Assembly (NCBI GenBank): GCA_002440045.1
Contig: DJRI01000020.1
Coordinates: 1 to 16,313 of the forward strand
DNA: 16,313 nucleotides
DNA from: Ruminococcaceae bacterium UBA6364
GTDB taxonomy: Bacteria; Bacillota; Clostridia; Oscillospirales; Acutalibacteraceae
Direction of reading: 5' to 3'
The position numbers were made by a program, and so were the translations under genes. Below are positions 6,509-13,989 of the stretch, one piece after another (the first letter of the stretch is position 1; each line of letters opens with the position of its first letter). Under the pieces are notes generated by a model that had not been told where the DNA came from, made no database searches, and was given only the letters and a program-made list of their open reading frames with translations.

Positions 6509-7771
6509 GTGAAAAAAGAAGTAAACATAGGCTTTATCGGCATCAGCGGCAGGGGCTCGAGTATGCTCGACCTTCTTTTACAGGTTGAGGGCGTGCGCGT
6601 TCCCGCAGTCTGCGACAAGGTAGTCGAAAGAGCCGAAAACGGAATTGAAATAGTCAACAAAAGAACGGGCAACGCTTACCCCGTTCATGCTTATATAGAT
6701 TATAAAGAGCTTCTCAAAAACGAAAAGCTTGACGCTGTTATGATTTGCACAACGTGGATAACGCACGCAAGAATAGCGATTGACGCTATGCGCGCGGGCT
6801 GCAACGTTGCGTTTGAGGTCGGCGGCGCATCTTCGATAGAAGAGTGCTGGCAGCTTGTAAGAACAAGCGAGGATACGGGCAAATTCTGCATGCTTCTTGA
6901 AAACTGCTGCTACGACCGCAACGAAATGGCTCTTTTCAATATGATAAAAATGGGGCTTTTCGGCGAAATTACCCATATGGAGGGCGGCTATCGCCACGAC
7001 CTTCGCGAAGAAATCTGCATGGGAAGAGAAAATATTCACGGCAGGCTCTTTAACTTTATGCACAGAAACGGCGAGCTTTATCCCACGCATCAGCTCGGCC
7101 CCATTTCAAAGGCGCTCGGCATAAACCGCGGCAACAGATTTTTGACCCTTGTTTCAATGTCGTCAAAATCGCGCGGACTTAACGAGTGGATAAAAAGCCG
7201 CAAGGGCGAGGATTACGATATAGCAAATTATGCGTTTAACCAGGGCGACGTCACCACCACAATAATCAAATGTGCAAACGGCGAAACAATAACGCTTACG
7301 CACGATTGCTCCACCCCGAGACCGTATTCGAGAAACTATGTTATCGAGGGTACAAAGGGCATTTATTCGGAAAGCGACGGCGAATGCGGAGGGCTTTATC
7401 TTGACAGCTTCTCCGACGGCGAGCCGCGTTGGCGCGAATTTAAGGATTACCGCGAAAAATACGAGCATCCGCTTTGGCAGGCATATGAAAAAGGCGGTAT
7501 AAAAGCGGGGCACGGCGGAATGGACTATCTCGTGCTTTCAGCGTTTGTCGAAAGCCTTTTGCTTGAAGCAAAACCGCCGATAGACGTTGATGACACCGCT
7601 TCGTGGATGGCAATTACTTGCCTTTCGGAGCAGTCCGCCGCAATGGGCGGTATGCCCGTTCCCGTGCCGGACTTTACAAACGGTATGTGGATAGACCGCG
7701 AGCCTTACAGAAAAGGCACATATTGTCTTGAAGAGGTCTGCGCGTTCGGCTCGGGCGACGATTGCGAATAA
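6509..7771 (+). CDS. GH109-like Gfo/Idh/MocA family protein
   Basis: A 420-residue cytoplasmic protein with an N-terminal Rossmann fold (GFIGISGRG) and a Gfo/Idh/MocA C-terminal domain. The blocks CMLLENCCYDRNE, GEITHMEGGYRHDLR, YPTHQLGPISKALGINRGNRF and LVSMSSKS match what I know of glycoside hydrolase family 109, whose characterised members are alpha-N-acetylgalactosaminidases using tightly bound NAD+ in an oxidation-elimination mechanism. No signal peptide is present, unlike many GH109 enzymes, so it would act on imported substrate. The start is uncertain: GTG at 6509 has GGCGG 8 nt upstream, while an in-frame GTG at 6500 would add three residues. It is first in an operon with the kinase 18 nt downstream. 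The exact sugar is not readable; a dehydrogenase role is the alternative. Confidence 0.75.
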   Translation: MKKEVNIGFIGISGRGSSMLDLLLQVEGVRVPAVCDKVVERAENGIEIVNKRTGNAYPVHAYIDYKELLKNEKLDAVMICTTWITHARIAIDAMRAGCNVAFEVGGASSIEECWQLVRTSEDTGKFCMLLENCCYDRNEMALFNMIKMGLFGEITHMEGGYRHDLREEICMGRENIHGRLFNFMHRNGELYPTHQLGPISKALGINRGNRFLTLVSMSSKSRGLNEWIKSRKGEDYDIANYAFNQGDVTTTIIKCANGETITLTHDCSTPRPYSRNYVIEGTKGIYSESDGECGGLYLDSFSDGEPRWREFKDYREKYEHPLWQAYEKGGIKAGHGGMDYLVLSAFVESLLLEAKPPIDVDDTASWMAITCLSEQSAAMGGMPVPVPDFTNGMWIDREPYRKGTYCLEEVCAFGSGDDCE

Positions 7772-7789
7772 TTTTTTACGGGAGTATTT

Positions 7790-8728
7790 ATGAAGTATTA
7801 CATAGGAGTTGACGGCGGCGGCACAAAAACCGCGTTCGCCCTTTTTGACGAAAACAAAAATATGCTCTCTCTTGTTGAGGGCAAAGGCTCAAATCACGAA
7901 AACCTTGAAGGCTCTTTTTCAGAGGCGGCGGATATTCTTGCCGACGGCATCAATAGCCTTTTAAAAGAAAACGGCAAAACGCTTTCGGATATTGGCGGAA
8001 TCCTTATGGGGCTTGCGGGTATAGACCACCCCTATCAGCACGACGCAGTGTGCGAAGAGCTCGAAAAGCGCGGCATAAGCGGCGCAAGAATTTATAACGA
8101 CGGCTTTATCGTAATCAAAGCGGGCGCTTGCGGCGCCGGCATCGGCTATAACTGCGGCACGGGAACGTGTTGTAACTCGGTTGACAGCCGCGGCGAAATG
8201 CTTCAGGTCGGCGGGTTTGACAGGCTTTCGGGCGACAAGGGCAACGGTCATTGGCTCGCAACGGAGTGCTACAGAATAGCCTATGACGATATTTGCCTTA
8301 AAAAGAGAAAAAGCCTTGTTACAGAGCTTCTTAAAGAAAGGCTCGGCGTAAATGACCGCGACTCGCTTCTCGCGCTTTTGCAAAAGCTTGAAAGCGACGA
8401 GGCTGAAAGTGTTATAAGAACGCTTATTGTTGCGTTTTTTGAGTGCGCCAACAAAGGCGACGAAGCTTGCCTTGAGGTTATTGAAGAAATGGCTCAGCGC
8501 GGCGCGGATTTTATTTGCGCGCACCTTAATCTTATGCAGTTTGACGGCGACGAAGTTAACGTTGTGCTTTCGGGCTCAATGCACACAAAGCTGCCCTCAG
8601 ACCTCTATATTAAAAGAATGGGCGAAATAATCAAAGAGCGAAGCGGCAGAAACATTAAATTCATAAAGCTCAACGCCGCGCCCGTAACAGGCTGTGTCAA
8701 TTGGCTTCTTGAGGACGAAGCAAAATAA
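7790..8728 (+). CDS. BadF/BadG/BcrA-type ATPase, probable N-acetylglucosamine-kinase-like sugar kinase
   Basis: A 312-residue protein of the ASKHA fold. Seen: the phosphate-1 motif VDGGGTKT at residues 7-14, GLAGIDHP, a catalytic-type NDGFI (in NAGK the Asp of the ND motif acts as base), the phosphate-2 motif NCGTGTCC, and SGDKGNGHWLA. This arrangement is that of the BadF/NAGK group that phosphorylates GlcNAc, glucosamine or related sugars. It lacks the cysteine cluster of activases such as HgdC. GGGAG lies 5 nt before the ATG. It sits between a GH109-like protein and a GH4 enzyme. GH4 enzymes mostly need 6-phosphorylated substrates, so the kinase may supply that phosphate or trap the sugar released by its neighbours. 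The exact substrate is inferred only. Confidence 0.75.
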   Translation: MKYYIGVDGGGTKTAFALFDENKNMLSLVEGKGSNHENLEGSFSEAADILADGINSLLKENGKTLSDIGGILMGLAGIDHPYQHDAVCEELEKRGISGARIYNDGFIVIKAGACGAGIGYNCGTGTCCNSVDSRGEMLQVGGFDRLSGDKGNGHWLATECYRIAYDDICLKKRKSLVTELLKERLGVNDRDSLLALLQKLESDEAESVIRTLIVAFFECANKGDEACLEVIEEMAQRGADFICAHLNLMQFDGDEVNVVLSGSMHTKLPSDLYIKRMGEIIKERSGRNIKFIKLNAAPVTGCVNWLLEDEAK

Positions 8729-8764
8729 ATAAGTTAAAATTTTCTGTTGAAAGGATTGATATAT

Positions 8765-10054
8765 ATGAAAGAAATCAATGTAGCCGTAATCGGCTCCGGC
8801 AGTACATATTGCCCCGAGCTTATTGACGGATTTATTAAAGCGAGGGATTCGCTCAAGTTAAAACGCGTTGCGTTTATGGATATTGACGAAAGAAAGCGCA
8901 CAATAGTCGGCGGACTTTGCCTTCGTATGCTCAAAAAAGCGGGCATCGACTGCGAAACGCTTCTTACAGACGACCTTGACCTTGCTTTGCAGGGTGCTGA
9001 TTTCGTCGTAACGCAGATACGCGTCGGCAAGCTTCCCTGCCGCCACCTTGACGAAACAATCCCGCTGAAGCATGACCTTATCGGTCAGGAGACAACCGGT
9101 ATAGGCGGCTTCTTTAAGGCGCTTCGCACAATCCCCGCAATGGCTCACATTGCAGAGCGTATGGAGGCTATTTGTCCCAACGCATGGCTTATTAACTTCA
9201 CAAACCCCTCGGGCATTATTTCGGAATTTCTTATTAACCACACAAATATTAAGAGTATAGGCCTTTGCAACGTTCCGATTAATATGATTGACGACGTTAA
9301 AGCCGCTGTCGGCGAAGACGCAAAGATTACATACCTCGGACTTAACCATTTAAGCTGGATAACCTCCGTAAAGGTTAACGGCGAAGAGCTTTTCGGAAAG
9401 CTTTTCGACGAGGGCTTTGCCCCCACTGTTATGGCTAACATCGAGGACGACGGTTTTGATATTGACTGCCTTAAAGCCTGCAAGGGCTTCCCGTCGTCAT
9501 ATCTTCAGTATTATTACAACCGCGCAACAAAGCTTGCTCACCTTAAAGCGGGCACAAAGAGCCGCGCTCAGGTTTGTATGGAAATTGAAGAACAGCTTCT
9601 TGAGATGTACAGCGACGAAAATCTTGTTACAAAGCCCGCTCTTCTTGACAAGCGCGGCGGTCACAAATATTCACTTGCGGCTGTTTCGCTTATCGACTCC
9701 ATTGCAAACGACAAGCAGGATGTTCACGTTGTAAATATCCGCAACGACGGCACGCTTGACTTTATGGATGACGACGATATTGTTGAAATTCCCGCAATCG
9801 TCGGCAAAGACGGCGCAAAGCCCCTGCCGATTGAAAAGGTCACAAACCGCCACATCATAAGCCTTATGAGAACCGTAAAATCTTATGAGAAATATACGGT
9901 TGAAGCCGGTATGAAGGGCTCCGACGAAGACGCTATGAACGCCTTAATGCTTCATCCGCTTTGCGGTGACTTTGCCCAGGCAAAGGCTTGCTATGAAGAA
10001 ATGAAGGAAGCGCATAAAAAATATCTTCCCCAGTTTTTCAAGAACGAGCAATAA
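8765..10054 (+). CDS. Glycoside hydrolase family 4, probable 6-phospho-glucosidase
   Basis: A 429-residue member of GH4, enzymes that use NAD+ and Mn2+ to oxidise C3 and cleave 6-phospho-alpha- or beta-glucosides by elimination. Seen: the dinucleotide-binding start VIGSGSTYCPELIDG, NFTNPSGI, GLCNVPI with C168 and GLNHLSW with H195 (the expected Mn2+ ligands), and FPSSYLQYYYNRA in the region where phospho-beta-glucosidases hold their catalytic Tyr. The C-terminal KRGGHKYSLAAVSLIDSI also fits. An in-frame TTG at 8747 exists, but AAAGGA (8750-8755) lies 9 nt before the ATG at 8765. The gene is third in the operon, 36 nt after the kinase, and ends at a terminator. No PTS component is visible, so the phosphate may come from the adjacent kinase. 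Whether the anomer is alpha or beta is not certain. Confidence 0.88.
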   Translation: MKEINVAVIGSGSTYCPELIDGFIKARDSLKLKRVAFMDIDERKRTIVGGLCLRMLKKAGIDCETLLTDDLDLALQGADFVVTQIRVGKLPCRHLDETIPLKHDLIGQETTGIGGFFKALRTIPAMAHIAERMEAICPNAWLINFTNPSGIISEFLINHTNIKSIGLCNVPINMIDDVKAAVGEDAKITYLGLNHLSWITSVKVNGEELFGKLFDEGFAPTVMANIEDDGFDIDCLKACKGFPSSYLQYYYNRATKLAHLKAGTKSRAQVCMEIEEQLLEMYSDENLVTKPALLDKRGGHKYSLAAVSLIDSIANDKQDVHVVNIRNDGTLDFMDDDDIVEIPAIVGKDGAKPLPIEKVTNRHIISLMRTVKSYEKYTVEAGMKGSDEDAMNALMLHPLCGDFAQAKACYEEMKEAHKKYLPQFFKNEQ

Positions 10055-10068
10055 TTAACAAAATCACA

Positions 10069-10105
10069 GGAGCTGTAAATTTTTTACAGCTCCTCCGTTT
10101 TTTCT
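10069..10105 (+). terminator. Intrinsic terminator after GH4
   Basis: GGAGCTGTAAA (10069-10079) and TTTACAGCTCC (10083-10093) form a perfect 11-bp stem with a 3-nt loop, followed by TCCG and a run of six T. Confidence 0.88.
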
Positions 10106-10136
10106 GTAACGTAATATTCTGCGGCAAAACACGCTA

Positions 10137-10151
10137 TGGTTAAATTAACCA
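10137..10151. promoter_or_regulatory. Operator-like palindrome upstream of the ABC transporter operon
   Basis: TGGTTAA-A-TTAACCA is a perfect 7-bp inverted repeat around one central base. It ends 43 nt upstream of the predicted -35 of the next promoter. Its size and symmetry fit a binding site for a dimeric regulator. No regulator gene is present in the window. Confidence 0.35.
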
Positions 10152-10194
10152 AAAGAAAGCGCAATTTTTCTGCACGCTTCTTGAATGTTCCGTG

Positions 10195-10223
10195 TTTACA
10201 TTTCTTTTATACTCTGTTAGAAT
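10195..10223 (+). promoter_or_regulatory. Promoter of the ABC-DUF1854-DarA operon
   Basis: TTTACA (10195-10200) and TAGAAT (10218-10223) are spaced by exactly 17 nt with a TGT extension before the -10. Transcription would begin near 10230, about 30 nt before the ATG. Confidence 0.65.
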
Positions 10224-10258
10224 GAGCTTGAAAAGATGTTTTTCCCGGGGGAAATATT

Positions 10259-12508
10259 ATGGATATAGTGACAAATAAACCTGTTCCCCGACGGTACGAA
10301 GAGAAAATTTCGCAAATTTCAAAAAGCGAAGAAATTCTTTTTGTTGTAGTCGGCGACCTTAACCTTAAAGCAAAGTATGCAGAGTCGGCGCTTGTTTTCA
10401 CAAAAAACGGCATAACTGCGTTTGACGAGTGCCATAACAACGAAGTTTACGAGCTGAAATACGACGATATTGAAGAAGCCGCCGTAAAAAGGCTTTACGG
10501 AAACGCGCTTTTCAGAGTGAAGCTTAAAAGCGGCACAAAAAGAAATCTTCTTCGCTTTTCTTACGCCGCCGCCGAGGTGGCTGACGCCGCCGCGGTTTTT
10601 GTGAACAATGTCAATGAAAACGGCTTTTTTGAAGAAGAGCTTGAAACGGTAAAATCCGTGTATTTAAAACAGCGCTCGTTCTGTCCGAAATGCGGCAGAA
10701 AGCTCTCTGCACCGGGCGCCGAGTGTATAAATTGCTCCGGAAAGAGCAAAATAGCGGCGAAGTTTTCAAAATACGTCGCACCCGAAAAAAAGTCGCTTGT
10801 TGTGTGCATGCTGCTTTCAATATTTACAACGGCTTTTTCGCTCGTACCGCCGTATATTACAAAAATAATGGTGGACGACGTTATTCCGAATAAGGACTCA
10901 GAAAGGCTTGTTGCGGTTATCGCGGCGCTTTTGGGCGTTTATTTATTGCAATATGTAATAAACGGCTTTCGCTCCTTTAAACTTCGCCTTACAGGCGACA
11001 GAATAGTGCTGAACCTTAAAAAAGATATATTTGAAAAGGCTCAGTATCTGCCGATGAGCTTTTACGACAAGGTTTCGACAGGCTCTGTAATAAACCGCGT
11101 CAATTCAGACGCGGGCGTTATTCAGAATTTTATAATGAAAATATCGCAGGAGGCTGTTATACAGGCGTTTACTCTTGTCGGGCTTATAATAATTATGTTT
11201 GCCATGAGCCCGAGCCTTGCTTTGTTTTCGCTTGTTCCCGTGCCGATAGTTGTTTTTGTCGGCAGGCGCTTCGGCAAAACGCTCGGCCCTAAGTATATGA
11301 GAATGTGGCGCAGGGGCGCGGCAATTTCAACCATGCTTGCCGATTCAATCCCCGGCGTGCGCGTTATAAAGGCGTTTACAAACGAAAAAAGAACGATTAA
11401 AAGATTTAACGCCTATTGCGACGAATGGTATTCGGAGGATAAAAAAGTCGCCGTGCCCGCCGCCGTTTATCCGTCGCTTATAACGTTTCTTGTAACGTGC
11501 GGCACGCTTGTTATATGGTTTATGGGCGGCAATCTTGTAATAGAAGGCTCCGATAACGTTTCGCTCGGACTTCTCGTTTCGTTTATTTCATATGCGAGTA
11601 TGTTCTATAACCCCGTAAACTTCTTTGCAAATATCGGCGATACATATCAGAATACGTTGGCTTCGGCCGAAAAAATTCTCGATATTCTCGACGCCGAGCC
11701 CGAGCATGACTTCGGCTGCGGAAAAGAGCTTCCGCGAATGGACGGCAAAATAGAATTTAAAAACGTCAACTTTGCGTTTGACCGCTCAAAAAAGGTGCTG
11801 TCAAACATCAATCTTACAATAGAACCCGGCGATATTGTCGGAATTGTCGGCACAACAGGCTCGGGCAAATCAACGCTTATAAACCTTCTTATGCGCTATT
11901 ATGACGAGTATGACGGCGAAATACTTGTCGACGGCAAAAACATCCGCGACATAGACCTTAAATATTACCGCAATTCAATCGGCTTTGTTCAGCAAGAGCC
12001 GCTTATGTTCCGCGACACGATATTTAACAACATCGCCTACGGCAGCAACGACGTTCACGTTGAGCAGGTGCTTCACGCGGCAGAGGTCGCAAACGCCTCG
12101 GGCTTTATAGCAAAAATGCCAGACGCCTACGACACAATGCTCGGCGAGCGCGGCGTCGGACTTTCGGGCGGTGAAAAACAGCGCGTTTCAATTGCGCGCG
12201 CGGTACTCAAAAACCCGAGCATACTGATTTTTGACGAAGCTACGGCGGCGGTTGACTCCGAAACCGAAAGCCTTATTCAGGGCGCGATAGAAAGGCTTAT
12301 AGCAGGCAGAACAACTCTCATGATAGCACACAGGCTTTCAACACTGCGAAAAGCGAATAAAATCGTGGTTGTCGATAAGGGCGAAATCATAGAATGCGGC
12401 ACTCCCGAAGAGCTTTTGGCACTCAAGGGCAAGTATTACAAGCTTATTGAGATTCAGTCCATGGGCGAAAAGCTTCAAAAGAAAAAAGCCGAAGAGAATT
12501 TTGAATAA
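10259..12508 (+). CDS. ABC exporter (permease-ATPase fusion) with N-terminal PH-like region and zinc ribbon, DUF1854-associated type
   Basis: A 749-residue half-transporter, about 150 residues longer than a usual type IV ABC exporter. Residues 1-135 form a soluble domain rich in beta strands that looks PH-like. A zinc-ribbon motif follows with C142, C145, C156 and C159. The membrane domain spans about 175-460. The ATPase shows Walker A GTTGSGKST (531-539), Q-loop Q578, signature LSGGEKQR from 635, Walker B ILIFDEATAAVD with D659 and E660, and H-loop H691, so it should be active as a homodimer. The next gene is DUF1854. From memory, a similar ABC-DUF1854 pair is named cyanophycin-metabolism-associated in proteobacteria; no cyanophycin gene is seen here. 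Substrate unknown. GGGGGA lies 6 nt before the ATG. Confidence 0.85.
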   Translation: MDIVTNKPVPRRYEEKISQISKSEEILFVVVGDLNLKAKYAESALVFTKNGITAFDECHNNEVYELKYDDIEEAAVKRLYGNALFRVKLKSGTKRNLLRFSYAAAEVADAAAVFVNNVNENGFFEEELETVKSVYLKQRSFCPKCGRKLSAPGAECINCSGKSKIAAKFSKYVAPEKKSLVVCMLLSIFTTAFSLVPPYITKIMVDDVIPNKDSERLVAVIAALLGVYLLQYVINGFRSFKLRLTGDRIVLNLKKDIFEKAQYLPMSFYDKVSTGSVINRVNSDAGVIQNFIMKISQEAVIQAFTLVGLIIIMFAMSPSLALFSLVPVPIVVFVGRRFGKTLGPKYMRMWRRGAAISTMLADSIPGVRVIKAFTNEKRTIKRFNAYCDEWYSEDKKVAVPAAVYPSLITFLVTCGTLVIWFMGGNLVIEGSDNVSLGLLVSFISYASMFYNPVNFFANIGDTYQNTLASAEKILDILDAEPEHDFGCGKELPRMDGKIEFKNVNFAFDRSKKVLSNINLTIEPGDIVGIVGTTGSGKSTLINLLMRYYDEYDGEILVDGKNIRDIDLKYYRNSIGFVQQEPLMFRDTIFNNIAYGSNDVHVEQVLHAAEVANASGFIAKMPDAYDTMLGERGVGLSGGEKQRVSIARAVLKNPSILIFDEATAAVDSETESLIQGAIERLIAGRTTLMIAHRLSTLRKANKIVVVDKGEIIECGTPEELLALKGKYYKLIEIQSMGEKLQKKKAEENFE

Positions 12509-12522
12509 AAGGGGGAAGAACA

Positions 12523-13008
12523 TTGCCGAGATATATTGAAGGGCCCGAAGTAAGATTTACTCCGAATGACAAAATTTTTGTTGACGCGGAATTTTTCACG
12601 GGCGAAAAATTCACCGAGCTTGAATTGCACAGGCTCTTTCCCGTTACGGGCTTAAGGCGTTATATTGCGCTTGTTGACAAGGACGGCGAAGCGATAGCCG
12701 TAATAAGAAATATCGACGAGCTTCTTCCCGAATCTAAAAAGGTCGTTGAAGACTGCCTTAACGAGTATTATATGATACCGCGCATAAAACGTTTTATAGA
12801 AATGAGCGAAAAGTTTGCAATTTGGATGTGGACTGCCGAAACCGACAGGGGCGTTTGCACGTTTGAAATACGCAATCATCTGACCGCGGTCAAGCCGCTT
12901 TATGACGGCCGCGTTCTTATAAAAGACGCAAACGACAACCGCTACGAAATACCCGACATAAAAAAACTTGACAAAAAGAGCCTTAAAATGCTCAATCCGA
13001 AAATTTAA
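12523..13008 (+). CDS. DUF1854 family protein, partner of the ABC transporter
   Basis: A 161-residue soluble protein with no signal peptide, membrane segment or cysteine-rich motif. It matches my memory of DUF1854 (an EGPEVRF start, GLRRYIALVDKDGEAIAVI, LNEYYMIPRIKRF and a central W-M-W segment). Its biochemical role is not established to my knowledge; the family recurs beside ABC exporters of the type encoded just upstream, so a regulatory or adaptor subunit is a reasonable inference. The start is TTG at 12523, supported by GGGGGA (12511-12516) at 6 nt spacing; no nearby in-frame ATG competes. It begins 14 nt after the ABC stop and ends 14 nt before darA, a tight operon. Confidence 0.75.
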   Translation: MPRYIEGPEVRFTPNDKIFVDAEFFTGEKFTELELHRLFPVTGLRRYIALVDKDGEAIAVIRNIDELLPESKKVVEDCLNEYYMIPRIKRFIEMSEKFAIWMWTAETDRGVCTFEIRNHLTAVKPLYDGRVLIKDANDNRYEIPDIKKLDKKSLKMLNPKI

Positions 13009-13022
13009 CAGGGGGAAATATT

Positions 13023-13349
13023 ATGAAACTTTTAATAGCTATTGTAAACAACGACGACAGCGCGCTTGTATCATCGGCGCTCACAAAAGAGGGCTATTCG
13101 GTTACAAAGCTTTCGACAACAGGCGGATTTTTAATGGTCGGCAACACTACATTTTTAATCGGTGCGGACGACAGCAAGGTTCAGAAAGCAAAGGATATTA
13201 TTAAAGAAAATTCACAAAGACGAAGCCACAAAACGCCGTCTACGGCGGCTTTCGGAACAGGCCTTGCCGAGGGCGACCTCGGGCGCGAGGTATCTGTCGG
13301 CGGCGCTATTGTGTTTGTCGTTGACGTCGAAAGCGTAGACAAATATTAA
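13023..13349 (+). CDS. darA: Cyclic-di-AMP receptor, PstA/DarA (PII-like) family
   Basis: A 108-residue PII-like signal protein. The start MKLLIAIVNNDDS, the block TKLSTTGGFLMVGNTTFLIG and the end VGGAIVFVVDVESVDKY match the DarA/PstA family (formerly YaaQ), trimeric cytoplasmic proteins that bind cyclic-di-AMP between subunits. The Thr-Thr-Gly-Gly-Phe and Gly-Asn-Thr-Thr segments lie in the part that binds the nucleotide. The output of this family is not known in general. The ribosome site and start form GGGGGAAATATTATG, identical base for base to that of the ABC gene three kilobases upstream. It is third in the operon, 14 nt after DUF1854, which suggests that c-di-AMP level may act on the transporter pair. 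Confidence 0.9.
   Translation: MKLLIAIVNNDDSALVSSALTKEGYSVTKLSTTGGFLMVGNTTFLIGADDSKVQKAKDIIKENSQRRSHKTPSTAAFGTGLAEGDLGREVSVGGAIVFVVDVESVDKY
13321..13349 (+). promoter_or_regulatory. Possible internal promoter at the end of darA
   Basis: TTGACG (13321-13326) matches five of six consensus positions. TATTAA (13344-13349) matches four of six and lies 17 nt further. Both overlap the last codons of darA. It would drive the YcxB-like and GH39-like genes. It may be chance, since the bases are also coding. Confidence 0.3.
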
Positions 13350-13368
13350 GTAACTGACGGTTAATAGG

Positions 13369-13399
13369 GTGCAAATCTGTCCTGAGGGGATGTTTGCAC
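13369..13399 (+). promoter_or_regulatory. Hairpin between darA and the YcxB-like gene
   Basis: GTGCAAA (13369-13375) and TTTGCAC (13393-13399) form a perfect 7-bp stem with a 17-nt loop that can itself pair TCC with GGA. No T-run follows, so full termination is unlikely. It may be an attenuator, a processing site or a protein-binding site that tunes read-through from darA. Confidence 0.4.
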
Positions 13400-13437
13400 T
13401 CCGATTAATATAACTTAAAGAAACGGGGAAGGAAAAA

Positions 13438-13980
13438 ATGACGGAAATAATTGTACAGTCTCAATATAAGCGCTGTGACAGCGAAGCTATCGGTAAATAT
13501 ATTTTAAAAACCGCGAAAAGGAAAAATTACAAAGCTTTTGCAATTATTTTAACAATAATTGCGGTTTTGCTAATAATTCTTCTTCAAACACCTCTTTTAA
13601 ATCTGACGACAAATTATGCAACGATAGCATCCTACACTTTAGCGGTTATACTTTATGATGCCCTTGTTGCGAGTATTCCCTCAAGGACTAAAAAAGGAAC
13701 AGTAAGAATAAACAAGAGTCTTGAGGGCTCATACACACTACGCGCTTTTTATGACGATTATTATTTTACGGGCTGTGAAAGTCCGGTGAGAAAAAGCGAG
13801 CAATCCTTCAGATACTCGTTTGTTGACGAGGCGTTTGAAACAAGCGAATATTTCTTGCTGTTCTTAAATAATTCGACGTGTGAGGTTGTGCCCAAAAGGG
13901 ATATGTCGCCCGAGCAAATTGCCGAAGCTTCTGCGTTTTTTGCGGCTAAATTTGCAGGCAAATTCAAAAAAATCAAGTGA
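13438..13980 (+). CDS. YcxB-like membrane protein
   Basis: A 180-residue protein with two hydrophobic helices near residues 33-53 and 58-78, followed by a soluble C-terminal domain. The ending (EYFLLFLNNSTCEVVPKRDM and a helical FFAAKF tail) is typical of YcxB-like domains, which occur widely in Firmicutes with no established function. AAGGA lies 5 nt before the ATG. The stop at 13978-13980 overlaps the ribosome site of the next gene, so the two are probably translated in a coupled way. The protein likely sits in the cytoplasmic membrane with its C-terminal domain inside. Confidence 0.75.
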   Translation: MTEIIVQSQYKRCDSEAIGKYILKTAKRKNYKAFAIILTIIAVLLIILLQTPLLNLTTNYATIASYTLAVILYDALVASIPSRTKKGTVRINKSLEGSYTLRAFYDDYYFTGCESPVRKSEQSFRYSFVDEAFETSEYFLLFLNNSTCEVVPKRDMSPEQIAEASAFFAAKFAGKFKKIK

Positions 13981-13989
13981 GGAAAACTA

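Noticed and set aside
10181..10213. A second -35/-10 pair (TTGAAT and TATACT) before the ABC gene
   Set aside because: The spacer is 21 nt, too long; the TTTACA/TAGAAT pair with 17 nt is better.
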